This document shows, one piece after another, positions 50,103-60,393 of a stretch of DNA of 64,000 nt. The position numbers and the translations under genes are program-made. Location of the stretch: assembly GCF_900461455.1 (NCBI RefSeq), contig NZ_UGIA01000001.1:744001-808000 (forward strand), read 5' to 3'. Numbering within the stretch: position 1 is the first letter of the stretch; each line of letters opens with the position of its first letter. Under the pieces are notes generated by a model, which worked only from the letters and a program-made list of their open reading frames with translations, did not search any database and was not told the DNA's origin. This DNA is from Helicobacter acinonychis (GTDB lineage: Bacteria > Campylobacterota > Campylobacteria > Campylobacterales > Helicobacteraceae).

Positions 50103-51545
50103 ATGGATAACCAAAATATCACGCATCAAGAGATAACGCAAAAACAAGGCGAGCTTAAAAGAGACATGAAAATGCGCCACCTCTTAATGATTGCATTTGG
50201 GGGAGCGATTGGCACAGGGCTTTTTGTAGGCACTGGGGGTAATATTGCAAGCGCCGGTCCTTTAGGGACATTGATCGCTTATGGTTTTGGAGGGCTTGTG
50301 GTCTATTGTATCATGCTCTCTTTAGGCGAATTAGCGAGCGTCTATCCCACTACGGGGAGTTTTGGGGATTATGCAGCTAAATTCATAAGTCCTGGCACAG
50401 GCTATATGGTTTTTTGGATGTATTGGCTTGGCTGGGTGATCACGGTTGCGTTGGAATATATCGCTATTGGCATGCTCATGCAACGCTGGTTTGCAGATAT
50501 TCCTATCCATTATTGGGTCATTTCATGCATCGCGTTGGTTTTTTTATTGAATTTCTTTTCGGTTAAAATTTTTGCTGAAGGCGAGTTTTTTTTTAGCCTA
50601 ATTAAAGTTTTAGCGGTGATCGCTTTTATAGGCATTGGTGCGATTGGGATTATCTATCAGATCTATTTGCATGGGTTTAATTCTATTTTTAACAACTTCC
50701 ATTTTGGCGATAAAGGGTTTTTCCCTAATGGGAGTGTAGCGGTTTTTAGCGCGATGCTCGCTGTTATTTTTGCTTTCACTGGCACAGAGGTGATTGGGGT
50801 GGCTGTAGGAGAGACTAAAAATGCTAGTGAAGTGATGCCTAAAGCGATTAAAGCGACCTTGTGGCGCATTGTCTTTTTCTTTTTAGGCTCAGTGCTTGTC
50901 ATTTCTGTTTTTTTACCCATGAGTGATTCTTCTATTACGCAAAGCCCCTTTGTGAGCGTTTTAGAGCGCATTGACTTACCTTTTGTAGGCATGGGTATTC
51001 CTTATGCGGCAGATATTATGAATATTGTCATTATTACGGCGATGTTTTCTACCGCCAATTCAGGGCTTTATGGAGCGAGTCGCATGATTTATGGGCTCTC
51101 CAAACAAAAGATGTTTTTTAAAGTGTTTTCCAAGCTCAACCAACAAGGCACGCCTACTTATGCGATGTTTTTTTCCATTTCTTTTTCTCTCATAGGGCTT
51201 TTAGTCCAAATTTATGCCAAAGAAAATGTGGTGGAAGCCTTGATTAATGTGATTAGTTTCACGGTGATTATCGTGTGGGTTAGCGTATCTATCTCACAAT
51301 ATTCTTTCCGCAAGCAATATTTAAAAGCTGGGCATTCTTTAGAAGATTTGCCTTATAAAGCCCCTTTTCTACCCTTTTTGCAGCTCATAGGGATCACGGG
51401 GTGCATCATCGGTGTGATTGGCTCTGCTATGGATAAGGATCAACGCATTGGGATGATTTTAACGATTGTTTTTGCCATTGTGTGTTACATTGGATACTAT
51501 TTTACACAAAAAGCTAACCAAAATAACAAAAAAGATTTGATATAA
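50103..51545 (+). CDS. rocE: Amino-acid permease (APC superfamily, RocE-like)
   Basis: A 480-residue transporter with about 12 membrane helices and an N-terminal cytoplasmic tail. The APC signature is in helix 1 (IGTGLFVGTGGNIASAGPLG), with FTGTEVIGVAVGETKN in helix 6 and MFSTANSGLYGASRMIYGLS later. H. pylori HP1017 is annotated rocE; the close relatives (LysP, GabP, RocE) take up cationic or related amino acids. Substrate is inferred and uncertain. Strong ribosome site AAGGAGG. Confidence 0.86.
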   Translation: MDNQNITHQEITQKQGELKRDMKMRHLLMIAFGGAIGTGLFVGTGGNIASAGPLGTLIAYGFGGLVVYCIMLSLGELASVYPTTGSFGDYAAKFISPGTGYMVFWMYWLGWVITVALEYIAIGMLMQRWFADIPIHYWVISCIALVFLLNFFSVKIFAEGEFFFSLIKVLAVIAFIGIGAIGIIYQIYLHGFNSIFNNFHFGDKGFFPNGSVAVFSAMLAVIFAFTGTEVIGVAVGETKNASEVMPKAIKATLWRIVFFFLGSVLVISVFLPMSDSSITQSPFVSVLERIDLPFVGMGIPYAADIMNIVIITAMFSTANSGLYGASRMIYGLSKQKMFFKVFSKLNQQGTPTYAMFFSISFSLIGLLVQIYAKENVVEALINVISFTVIIVWVSVSISQYSFRKQYLKAGHSLEDLPYKAPFLPFLQLIGITGCIIGVIGSAMDKDQRIGMILTIVFAIVCYIGYYFTQKANQNNKKDLI

Positions 51546-51591
51546 TCTTTTTTTAATATTTGAAATTTAACACCTAATTAAGGAAGTAACC

Positions 51592-53022
51592 ATGGTGAAA
51601 AAAACTTTTTTTATCTCTTTAGCTTTAGCACTAAATTTGAATGCGGGCAATATCCAAATCCAAAACATGCCCAAAATTAAAGAACGATCGAGCGTCCCTT
51701 CTAAAGACAATACGATCTATTCTTACCACGACTCCATTAAGGACTCTATCAAAGCGGTGGTGAATATCTCCACTGAAAAAAAGATTAAAAGTAGTTTTAT
51801 GGGTAGCGGTGTGTTTAATGACCCCTTTTTCCAGCAATTTTTTGGTGATTTAGGCGGAATAATCCCTAAAGAAAGAATGGAAAGAGCTTTGGGTAGTGGC
51901 GTAATCATTTCTAAAGATGGTTATATTGTGACCAATAACCATGTGATTGATGGTGCGAATAAGATTAAAGTGACCATTCCAGGGAGCAATAAGGAATATT
52001 CGGCTACTTTAGTGGGCACGGATTCTGAAAGCGATTTGGCGGTGATTCGCATCACTAAAGACAATTTGCCCACGATTAAGTTTTCTGACTCTAACGATAT
52101 TTTAGTGGGCGATTTGGTTTTTGCGATCGGTAATCCTTTTGGCGTGGGTGAAAGCGTTACACAAGGCATTGTTTCAGCACTCAATAAAAGTGGGATTGGG
52201 ATCAATAGCTATGAAAACTTCATTCAAACAGATGCTTCTATCAATCCTGGAAATTCCGGTGGTGCTTTGATTGACAGCCGTGGAGGGTTAGTGGGCATCA
52301 ATACCGCTATCATCTCTAGAACCGGAGGCAACCACGGCATTGGCTTTGCCATCCCTTCTAACATGGTTAAAGATATTGTTTCCCAGCTCATCAAAACCGG
52401 TAAGATTGAAAGAGGTTACTTGGGCGTGGGCTTGCAAGATGTGAGCAGCGATTTGCAAAATTCTTATGACAACAAAGAAGGGGCTGTCGTTATCAGCATT
52501 GAAAAAGACTCTCCGGCTAAAAAAGCAGGGATTTTGGTGTGGGATTTGATCACCGAAGTCAATGGCAAAAAGGTTAAAAACACGAACGAATTGAGAAACT
52601 TGATCGGCTCCATGCTCCCCAATCAAAAAGTAACTTTAAAAGTCATCAGAGACAAAAAAGAACGCCTTTTCACTCTCACTCTTGCCGAAAGGAAAAATCC
52701 TAACAAAAAAGAAACGACCTCCACTCAAGGCAGTGTGCAAGGCCAATTAAATGGGCTTAAAGTGGAAGATTTAACCGAAAAAACCAGAAAGTCCATCCGT
52801 TTGAACGACGACATTCAAGGGGTTTTGATCTCTCAAGTGAATGAAAATTCCCCAGCAGAACAAGCAGGCTTTAGAGAGGGCAATATCATTTTGAGGATTG
52901 AAGATATTGAAACTAAAAGCGTTGCGGACTTTAACCATGCTTTAGACAAGTATAGAGGCAAGCCCAAAAAATTCTTAATTTTAGACTTAAATCAAGGTTA
53001 TAGACTCATTTCAGTGAAGTGA
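51592..53022 (+). CDS. htrA: Periplasmic serine protease and chaperone HtrA
   Basis: HtrA is a trypsin-like protease and chaperone of the periplasm; in H. pylori it is also secreted and cleaves E-cadherin. A signal sequence (MVKKTFFISLALALNLNAG) is followed by the catalytic triad His117 (NNHVIDGA), Asp148 (ESDLAVIRI) and Ser222 (NPGNSGGAL). Two PDZ domains follow (about residues 270-360 and 390-476). In 26695 this locus is split as HP1018/HP1019; here the frame is continuous over 476 residues. A TATAAT at 51540-51545, overlapping the rocE stop, is a likely promoter. Confidence 0.95.
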   Translation: MVKKTFFISLALALNLNAGNIQIQNMPKIKERSSVPSKDNTIYSYHDSIKDSIKAVVNISTEKKIKSSFMGSGVFNDPFFQQFFGDLGGIIPKERMERALGSGVIISKDGYIVTNNHVIDGANKIKVTIPGSNKEYSATLVGTDSESDLAVIRITKDNLPTIKFSDSNDILVGDLVFAIGNPFGVGESVTQGIVSALNKSGIGINSYENFIQTDASINPGNSGGALIDSRGGLVGINTAIISRTGGNHGIGFAIPSNMVKDIVSQLIKTGKIERGYLGVGLQDVSSDLQNSYDNKEGAVVISIEKDSPAKKAGILVWDLITEVNGKKVKNTNELRNLIGSMLPNQKVTLKVIRDKKERLFTLTLAERKNPNKKETTSTQGSVQGQLNGLKVEDLTEKTRKSIRLNDDIQGVLISQVNENSPAEQAGFREGNIILRIEDIETKSVADFNHALDKYRGKPKKFLILDLNQGYRLISVK

Positions 53023-53025
53023 TAG

Positions 53026-54261
<1,236 letters not shown>

Positions 54262-54282
54262 ATGTGACAAAAGGAATAATTG

Positions 54283-55179
54283 ATGAAAATCTTAATCATT
54301 GAAGATGATTTAGCATTAGCTAGAAGCATTTCTCACAATTTGCATGATTTAGGGCATTTTTGCGAGATTATCTCTAGCATTTCAGAAGAAAACAAAGAGC
54401 CTTATGATGTGATTTTAGTTTCTTCTAAAGTTTGCACTCAAGGGCGTTGCGAACATTTTGTGCGTTATCATTCCAAGCAAATCATTATCATGATGGCTTC
54501 ACATGTCAATGAAGATAGCGTGAATAAACCCATTCAAGCGGGAGCGAGAGACTACATTTTAAAGCCTTTTAAAATGGATGAATTGTTGCGCAAGATCCAA
54601 TACCACAAAGCCTACCAAGAAATGACCGCTCGCCTTGGATTTTATGAAAATTATTTGGATTTTATCCATGCAGAATTGCCCTTGCCCAAAGATTTTTCTT
54701 ACAGACCGCCCTTTATTATCCACACGCCCTCTCAAGAGCTTGCAAACGCTTATTTATTGCAATACGCTAAAGAAAGGCAAATGGATTTTTCTTTTTTCTC
54801 TTTAAAGAACGCCACCTGGAAAGAATTCAGCAAGAATAAAGACAAATTGGAACGCCCTTTTTATATCATGCATTTAGAAGAGCTTAAAAAAGATGAGCAA
54901 TTAAAATTATTGGAATTGGCTCGTTCATGCCCTATTGTGTTGTCCTATACCCATAAAGAGCCTTTAGAGTTTCCTAGGATTATCAGCATAGAATACGACA
55001 ACAAGCCCCTATCCTTGTTTAGCCATAACACACCCTTTTTATCCATTCAAGAATACGAAAAAGAAGCCATCAGGCATTTTTCTTCTACATGCACGGACAC
55101 GGAATTAGCTAGCAAGCTTGGCATTAGCCGTAAGAGTCTTTGGGAAAAACGCCGGAAATATAACTTACCGCGCACATAG
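54283..55179 (+). CDS. Atypical orphan response regulator HP1021
   Basis: A 298-residue transcription regulator. The receiver domain starts MKILIIEDDLALARSISHNL and keeps the acidic pair and Lys94 (LKPF), but the phosphoacceptor Asp is replaced by Ser47 (YDVILVSSKV). Signalling therefore does not use normal phosphorylation. H. pylori HP1021 is a redox-responsive regulator that also binds near the origin. Cysteines here include 27, 51 and 56. The C-terminal 40 residues are a Fis-like helix-turn-helix (TDTELASKLGISRKSLWEKR). ATG at 54283 follows AAGGAA. No sensor kinase gene is nearby. Confidence 0.92.
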   Translation: MKILIIEDDLALARSISHNLHDLGHFCEIISSISEENKEPYDVILVSSKVCTQGRCEHFVRYHSKQIIIMMASHVNEDSVNKPIQAGARDYILKPFKMDELLRKIQYHKAYQEMTARLGFYENYLDFIHAELPLPKDFSYRPPFIIHTPSQELANAYLLQYAKERQMDFSFFSLKNATWKEFSKNKDKLERPFYIMHLEELKKDEQLKLLELARSCPIVLSYTHKEPLEFPRIISIEYDNKPLSLFSHNTPFLSIQEYEKEAIRHFSSTCTDTELASKLGISRKSLWEKRRKYNLPRT

Positions 55180-55224
55180 TGGGGGATTCTTATTAAAACG
55201 GCTTGTTGTTTGCTATAGATTTGC

Positions 55225-55230
55225 TATAAT
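55225..55230 (+). promoter_or_regulatory. -10 box of the HP1022-like gene
   Basis: TATAAT in TTGCTATAATAGTGAG, with an AAGGA ribosome site at 55253-55257, predicts a short leader and translation starting near 55264. Confidence 0.65.
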
Positions 55231-55263
55231 AGTGAGTTTTAAAAAATAAATTAAGGATCGAGC

Positions 55264-56136
55264 ATCAAACAGGCGTTTAGTCAAAGAAAAAATGCGTATT
55301 CAAAGACCCTTTTGCTAGACATTGATTGCGTGATCCCTAATATTGTTAGGCGTTTGCTCTCTGAAAGAGCACTCCCTAAAAAATTTGCCACTTATAGCTT
55401 GCAAGAAGTGGGCGTTATTTTCCTTACCACTCAAATTTTATCTATCATGCGCAAAACCCATTGCTCTAAAACGCTTTTTTTTATCACTAGGGGCAGAGAG
55501 AGTTTCCGCTACCAGCTGTGCGATTATTACAAACAAAAACGACACCAATTTGATGAAAATTTTAAAGCCTTGTTAAAAACCCTAAAAATCGCCATTGTAG
55601 AAAAATACCCCTTTAAAAAAGGAGCTAAAATCCAAGGCGAACATTGTTTTGAATATGAAGCAGATGATATTATCTCTTTTTACAAAAAGAAAAACCCTGA
55701 AAATTATGTGATAGCTAGCATGGATAAGGATATTTTGTATTCCAATAGAGGCTCTCATTTCAGCCTCAAAACAAACGCTTTTTTTAATGTGAGTAAAAAA
55801 GAAGCACAGTTTTTTGCTTACTACCAGTGCATTGTGGGCGATAAGGGGGATAATATTAGGGGGGTTAGAGGGATTAGCGATTCTAACTATAAAGAATTTT
55901 TAAACGAGCATGCCAAAGAGCATGAGCTGTGGGAACAGATTATTCAAGCTTTCAAAATCAAAGAAGATTTGAGCGATAGCGAAGCTAAAGAAAAGGCTCT
56001 ATTAAACATGCGTTTAGTCAATATGCACCAAATGATCCGCCATGGCGTGATCAAACTATGGGAACCTGAATTCAAAAAAGCTTTTTTCCCTAAAAAATCA
56101 AAACCGCAAAAACCTAATTTCAAAAGAATTTCTTAA
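55264..56136 (+). CDS. FEN/5'-3' exonuclease-like protein (HP1022-like), probable ATC start
   Basis: A 290-residue PIN/FEN nuclease-like protein. Conserved acidic residues are seen in LLLDIDCVIPN, YEADDIISFYKKK, SMDKDILYS and the H3TH region GDKGDNIRGVRGI, as in the nuclease domain of DNA polymerase I and Xni/ExoIX. The start is odd. The AAGGA site and reading frame point to codon 55264, which is ATC and continues IKQAFSQRKNAYSKTLLLD without stops. The next standard start is TTG at 55312, with no ribosome site, and that start would remove the first beta strand's lead-in. Either ATC is used or the start has mutated from ATG. Confidence 0.75.
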   Translation: MKQAFSQRKNAYSKTLLLDIDCVIPNIVRRLLSERALPKKFATYSLQEVGVIFLTTQILSIMRKTHCSKTLFFITRGRESFRYQLCDYYKQKRHQFDENFKALLKTLKIAIVEKYPFKKGAKIQGEHCFEYEADDIISFYKKKNPENYVIASMDKDILYSNRGSHFSLKTNAFFNVSKKEAQFFAYYQCIVGDKGDNIRGVRGISDSNYKEFLNEHAKEHELWEQIIQAFKIKEDLSDSEAKEKALLNMRLVNMHQMIRHGVIKLWEPEFKKAFFPKKSKPQKPNFKRIS

Positions 56137-56398
56137 ACCATTTAACAAAAATTTTTAGGCTCTTTCAATATTTTTTGATCTTTAAAAAAATTGGTTTTGA
56201 TGATAAAACGCATTTTCTTAAGAGAATATTTTAAAATAATTCCCCACTATAACCCCCTTTAAAACCCTCCTAGCCTTCCTAGAACACCCAAGAAATTATC
56301 GCTCGCTTTTTCGCAAGCTTTCTCTTATTTAATCTTAAAAAAATACTTTGAGATTTTTTAAATTTTATATTTAAAAATCAACGAATCAAAGTTAAATT

Positions 56399-57649
56399 TT
56401 AAAACAAAAACTTCCCAAAAAAGACAAAAGAGCTATTTCCAAGACTTTTTCTCGTGGCTTTGGAATTATAAGCATACACATACCCCCCACCCATATCAAA
56501 AGACAAACTCCTATAAGCCCAAATCCTAAAACTACTCATTAAAGAATATTCTTGATAATCCCCAAAAGCCACCATCGCATCTAAACGAACCCTTTTAGTT
56601 TTAAGCCCACCAAAAACATAGCCTGAAATGCTGGAGTTAGCAAAATAAATCGCCGGCACACCAGGTGCATTGATCCCACGACCATAGAATTTAGTCCTAT
56701 CGTTAAAAGTCCATAAATAGCCCTTATTGTTTCTTGCCGGAACAATATAAAAACCCATTCCAAAATTAAAAATTTTGTATTCAAAAGTTTGATCGATCAA
56801 AAACAAGCCGGCATTTTTAGCGCTCGTAACAGCGTCAGTGTTGCCGTATTGATACATGCCATGCATTAGAGTGTGCGAAGTGAAACCCTTAGCTAGAGAA
56901 GCATCATACTCAAACTTACCTCCCACTTGGACTAAAACATTTTGAGTGGGCAGCGGTAAGCGAGTGTTTGTTAAAATAAAAGGAGTGAATGTTAAATTTT
57001 TATTTTTGTATTCTGCACCCAAAACAAACACTTCCCCCCCAACATACAAGCGTTTAGACACAGGATCATACGACGCTAGAGCGTTTAGGGAAGTAGCGAT
57101 CCGATTTCCTTGCTCTTTATTGATTTGATGCCCATTATAAAGCATGCTGTCCATAAAAATCCCAAAATAACGCATGGAATTTTGCTTAAAAGCCGCAGAG
57201 ACCCCTTGAATATTGCCCCCTATCCAATCAAAATCCACAAAATCGGTATTGAAACGCCCTAAAGCTATTTTAAAACGCTGGTTAGTGTATTGGAGATACG
57301 CGTCTGAAATATCGCCAGCGCTCAAGTAAGGTTTCACATTGTTAGGGTTGCCAAAAAAATTCCCTAGACTAATGTAAAGATCAGCCAAACGCTGTTTATT
57401 ATAAGCATTCCAAGCCCCAATAGCCCCAATACCCAACGACCACCCATTACTATAAGAAAAATCCGCTCCAAGGCGCGCTAGTGCCCCCACATAGCTATGG
57501 GGATTTTTTTGTGCCCCTTGATTATACAATAGCCCCAGATAGCCAAAAGGTTTGACTGCAATCTCTAAAGCTTTCAAAGACAGACCATTTAAAAAAAGGA
57601 TCCATAACGCCAAATGATAATATCTTTTCTTATTTTTCTTATCTTGCAT
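56399..57649 (-). CDS. Outer-membrane protein of the Hof family
   Basis: A 416-residue barrel protein with an N-terminal signal (RYYHLALWILFLNGLSLKA). It has a mature start typical of Hof proteins (LEIAVKPFGYLGLLYNQGAQ) and many alternating strands ending in SSFVFFGKFLF with a terminal Phe. Which Hof it is cannot be told without comparison. Its promoter region is shared and divergent with cbpA (167-base gap). Preceding 56137-56398 is AT-rich DNA in which I see no gene. Porin-like function is inferred. Confidence 0.8.
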   Translation of the reverse strand: MQDKKNKKRYYHLALWILFLNGLSLKALEIAVKPFGYLGLLYNQGAQKNPHSYVGALARLGADFSYSNGWSLGIGAIGAWNAYNKQRLADLYISLGNFFGNPNNVKPYLSAGDISDAYLQYTNQRFKIALGRFNTDFVDFDWIGGNIQGVSAAFKQNSMRYFGIFMDSMLYNGHQINKEQGNRIATSLNALASYDPVSKRLYVGGEVFVLGAEYKNKNLTFTPFILTNTRLPLPTQNVLVQVGGKFEYDASLAKGFTSHTLMHGMYQYGNTDAVTSAKNAGLFLIDQTFEYKIFNFGMGFYIVPARNNKGYLWTFNDRTKFYGRGINAPGVPAIYFANSSISGYVFGGLKTKRVRLDAMVAFGDYQEYSLMSSFRIWAYRSLSFDMGGGYVYAYNSKATRKSLGNSSFVFFGKFLF

Positions 57650-57753
57650 TAAAAACTCATCGTGGATTTAAACCTAATATTTTAATGAAAAATCCTTTTA
57701 ATTGTGCTGAAACGGATTTAAAATCTTAATCACCACTAAACATTATCAATAAA

Positions 57754-57774
57754 CTTGATTGACTAACACTAAAG
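57754..57774 (+). promoter_or_regulatory. HspR operator (HAIR-like inverted repeat) upstream of cbpA
   Basis: CTTGATT-N7-ACTAAAG matches the HspR-associated inverted repeat CTTGAGT-N7-ACTCAAG at six of seven bases in each half. It lies just upstream of a TATGAT -10 (57778-57783) and 43 bases before the cbpA start. HspR, encoded two genes downstream, is known in H. pylori to repress this operon with HrcA, so this is a probable autoregulatory site. Confidence 0.75.
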
Positions 57775-57777
57775 ATT

Positions 57778-57783
57778 TATGAT
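57778..57783 (+). promoter_or_regulatory. -10 box of the cbpA-hspR-rarA operon
   Basis: TATGAT within ATTTATGATAGTATTC lies immediately downstream of the HspR-type operator and about 34 bases before the cbpA ATG. An AAAGGTGA ribosome site follows. Confidence 0.6.
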
Positions 57784-57816
57784 AGTATTCTAATAAAACT
57801 ATTTTAAAGGTGATTC

Positions 57817-58680
57817 ATGAGTAAGAGTTTATACCAAACTTTAAATGTGAGCGAAAACGCTAGCCAAGATGAAATCAAAAAATCCTACCGCCGTTTAGCT
57901 AGACAATACCACCCAGATTTGAACAAGACTAAAGAAGCTGAAGAAAAATTCAAAGAAATCAACGCCGCTTATGAAATTTTGAGCGATGAAGAAAAACGCC
58001 GCCAATACGATCAATTTGGCGATAACATGTTTGGTGGGCAAAATTTCAGCGATTTTGCTAGAAGCCGTGGCACTAGTGAAGATTTAGACGATATTTTAAG
58101 CTCTATTTTTGAGAGAGGGGGCTTTTCAAGGTTTTCCCAACATTCCCAAGGCTTTTCTGGCTTTAATTTTTCCAATTTCTCTCCTGAAAATTTAGACATC
58201 ACTACCACTTTAAATGTCTCTGTTTTAGACACCCTTTTAGGCAATAAAAAACAAGTGAGTATGAATAATGAGAGTTTTAGCCTTAAAATCCCTATCGGCG
58301 TGGAAGAGGGCGAAAAGATTAGGGTTCGTAATAAAGGGAAAATGGGGCGAATGGGAAGGGGCGATTTGCTCTTGCAAATCCATATTGAAGAAGATGAAAT
58401 TTATAAGCGTGAAAAAGATGATATTATCCAAATCTTTGATTTGCCCTTAAAAACGGCTCTTTTTGGGGGTAAAATTGAAATCGCTACCTGGCATAAAACT
58501 TTAACTTTAACCATTCCCCCTAACACCAAAGCCATGCAAAAATTCCGTATTAAAGACAAAGGGATCAAAAATAGAAAAACTTCGCATGTGGGGGATTTGT
58601 ATTTGCAAGCTCGTTTGATCTTGCCTAAAGTTGAAGCACTTTCTAATGAGTTGAAGGCGTTACTGGAAAAAGAATTGTAA
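57817..58680 (+). CDS. cbpA: DnaJ-like co-chaperone CbpA
   Basis: A 287-residue J-domain protein that stimulates DnaK. The J domain (residues 1-70) has the HPD motif at 32-34 and ends [12 protein letters not shown] glycine/phenylalanine-rich linker follows ([20 protein letters not shown]). The C-terminal substrate-binding domain lacks the zinc finger of true DnaJ. In H. pylori CbpA also modulates HspR binding. It is first in the operon with hspR and rarA, six bases upstream of hspR. Equivalent to HP1024. Confidence 0.93.
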   Translation: MSKSLYQTLNVSENASQDEIKKSYRRLARQYHPDLNKTKEAEEKFKEINAAYEILSDEEKRRQYDQFGDNMFGGQNFSDFARSRGTSEDLDDILSSIFERGGFSRFSQHSQGFSGFNFSNFSPENLDITTTLNVSVLDTLLGNKKQVSMNNESFSLKIPIGVEEGEKIRVRNKGKMGRMGRGDLLLQIHIEEDEIYKREKDDIIQIFDLPLKTALFGGKIEIATWHKTLTLTIPPNTKAMQKFRIKDKGIKNRKTSHVGDLYLQARLILPKVEALSNELKALLEKEL

Positions 58681-58686
58681 GGACAG

Positions 58687-59061
58687 ATGATGTATGATTA
58701 TGATGAACCGCTTTATTTGATCAGCGTTGTGGCTAAAATTTTAGGCGTGCACCCGCAAACCTTACGCCAGTATGAAAAAGAAGGTTTGATAGAGCCAAGC
58801 AGGACTGATGGGAAAATGCGTTTGTATTCTCAGCGAGACATGGATAAAATCAAAACGATTTTACGCCTTACAAGGGATATGGGGGTTAATTTAGCGGGCG
58901 TGGATATTATTTTGCGCTTAAAAGAAAAGCTTGATGAATTGGACAATCTCAATAAAGAATTGCAAGACGCTCTCCATAAACACTCTAAAAACAACAAAAC
59001 CCCAACGAAAAATTTAAGCACCCCCACTAATTTTTATGAATTGATTCTATTTAAAAAATGA
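58687..59061 (+). CDS. hspR: Heat-shock repressor HspR (MerR family)
   Basis: A 124-residue DNA-binding repressor. The MerR-type winged helix is clear: LISVVAKILGVHPQTLRQYE, then GLIEPSRTDGKMRLYSQRD. A coiled-coil helix follows (LKEKLDELDNLNKELQ). It represses chaperone operons by binding HAIR sequences, and a HAIR-like site lies upstream of cbpA. Two ATGs occur in tandem at 58687 and 58690; either may be used. It overlaps rarA by four bases. Equivalent to HP1025. Confidence 0.93.
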   Translation: MMYDYDEPLYLISVVAKILGVHPQTLRQYEKEGLIEPSRTDGKMRLYSQRDMDKIKTILRLTRDMGVNLAGVDIILRLKEKLDELDNLNKELQDALHKHSKNNKTPTKNLSTPTNFYELILFKK

Positions 59062-60239
59062 GCTTGACTTCGCTTTTAAATCCCAAAAGATTAGAAGATT
59101 TTTTAGGCCAAGAGCATTTAATAGGAAAAGACACCCCCCTATTTAAAGCCTTACAATCCAAACATTTCCCCCATGCCTTTTTCTATGGCCCTCCGGGCGT
59201 GGGTAAAACAAGTTTGGCTCAAATCATCGCTCATTCGCTAGAACGCCCCATTCTTTCGTTTAATGCGACGGATTTCAAGCTTGATGATTTGCGCCTTAAG
59301 CTTAAAAATTACCAACACGCCCTTTTAAAACCCATTGTTTTTATTGATGAAACCCACAGATTGAACAAAACCCAACAAGAATTTTTACTCCCCATTATGG
59401 AAAAAGATCACGCTCTAATATTAGGGGCTAGCACGCAAGATCCTAATTACAGCCTAAGCCATGCGATCCGCTCAAGAAGTTTTATTTTTGAATTAACCCC
59501 CTTAAATGAAAGCGATTTAGACAAACTTTGCTCTAAAGCTTTAACACTATTAAACAAACAAATAGAACCTAGTGCTAAAACCTATCTTTTAAACAACAGC
59601 GCTGGCGATGCTAGAGCGTTATTAAATCTTTTAGATTTGAGTGCTAAAATAGAAGATCCCATCACTTTAGAAACGCTCAAATCCTTACGACCCCATAGCC
59701 TAAATGATGGTTCTTATAGTGATGATACGCATTATAATCTTACTAGCGCTTTAATCAAATCTTTAAGAGGGAGCGATGAAAACGCTTCATTATATTATCT
59801 AGCACGCTTGATTGCTGGTGGGGAAAATCCGGAATTTATCGCCAGAAGACTTGTGATTTTTGCCAGCGAAGATATTGGTAACGCCAACCCAAACGCCCTT
59901 AATTTAGCCGCTTCTTGCTTGTTTTCAGTCAAACAAATCGGCTACCCTGAAGCGCGCATCATTTTAAGCCAGTGTGTGATTTATTTGGCTTGTTCGCCTA
60001 AATCCAACACGGCTTATAAAGCAATCAATCAGGCTTTGGAATGCGTTCAAAAAGGCTTGCTCTACCCCATTCCTAAACACCTATTGCCTGATTCTAAAGA
60101 TTACCTTTACCCACACGATTATAACGGCTATGTCAAACAAGACTATTTGGAAAAACCTCTAAATTTGGTTTCTTCTCAAGGCATAGGGTTTGAAAAAACC
60201 CTTTTAGAATGGCTCCATAAAATCAAAAACCAATCTTAA
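59058..60239 (+). CDS. rarA: Replication-associated AAA+ ATPase RarA/MgsA
   Basis: A 393-residue AAA+ ATPase related to clamp loaders and RuvB, acting at stalled replication forks. It has Walker A FYGPPGVGKTSLA (Lys50), Walker B VFIDETHRLN, sensor 1 LGASTQDPNYSL and a long C-terminal tetramerisation region ending with YLYPHDYNGYVKQDYLE. Its ATG overlaps the hspR stop, so it is presumably under the same HspR control. Equivalent to HP1026. Confidence 0.93.
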   Translation: MSLTSLLNPKRLEDFLGQEHLIGKDTPLFKALQSKHFPHAFFYGPPGVGKTSLAQIIAHSLERPILSFNATDFKLDDLRLKLKNYQHALLKPIVFIDETHRLNKTQQEFLLPIMEKDHALILGASTQDPNYSLSHAIRSRSFIFELTPLNESDLDKLCSKALTLLNKQIEPSAKTYLLNNSAGDARALLNLLDLSAKIEDPITLETLKSLRPHSLNDGSYSDDTHYNLTSALIKSLRGSDENASLYYLARLIAGGENPEFIARRLVIFASEDIGNANPNALNLAASCLFSVKQIGYPEARIILSQCVIYLACSPKSNTAYKAINQALECVQKGLLYPIPKHLLPDSKDYLYPHDYNGYVKQDYLEKPLNLVSSQGIGFEKTLLEWLHKIKNQS

Positions 60240-60330
60240 AGTTTTGGGTAAAAGCGTCTCAAAAAGGTACAGAAATTAACATTGTGTTATGGAATTAAAA
60301 TAATAATGATTTTTATCTATGATTCATCGC

Positions 60331-60349
60331 ATTATTATTGTATAATAAT
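60331..60349 (+). promoter_or_regulatory. Fur box overlapping the fur promoter -10
   Basis: ATTATTAT-TGT-ATAATAAT is a perfect 8-3-8 palindrome that fits the H. pylori iron-bound Fur consensus TAATAATnATTATTA in composition and symmetry. The right arm includes the TATAAT -10 hexamer (60341-60346). A second AT-rich TAATAATGATTTTTATC segment at about 60301 may be an additional operator. Autoregulation of fur is established for H. pylori. Confidence 0.8.
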
Positions 60350-60393
60350 ATTCTAGTTACAAAACTATTTTACAAATAAGGAAGAAGTTGAAC

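Noticed and set aside
52288-52626. 112-residue minus-strand frame inside htrA
   Set aside because: Antisense to the protease/PDZ region and without start signals.
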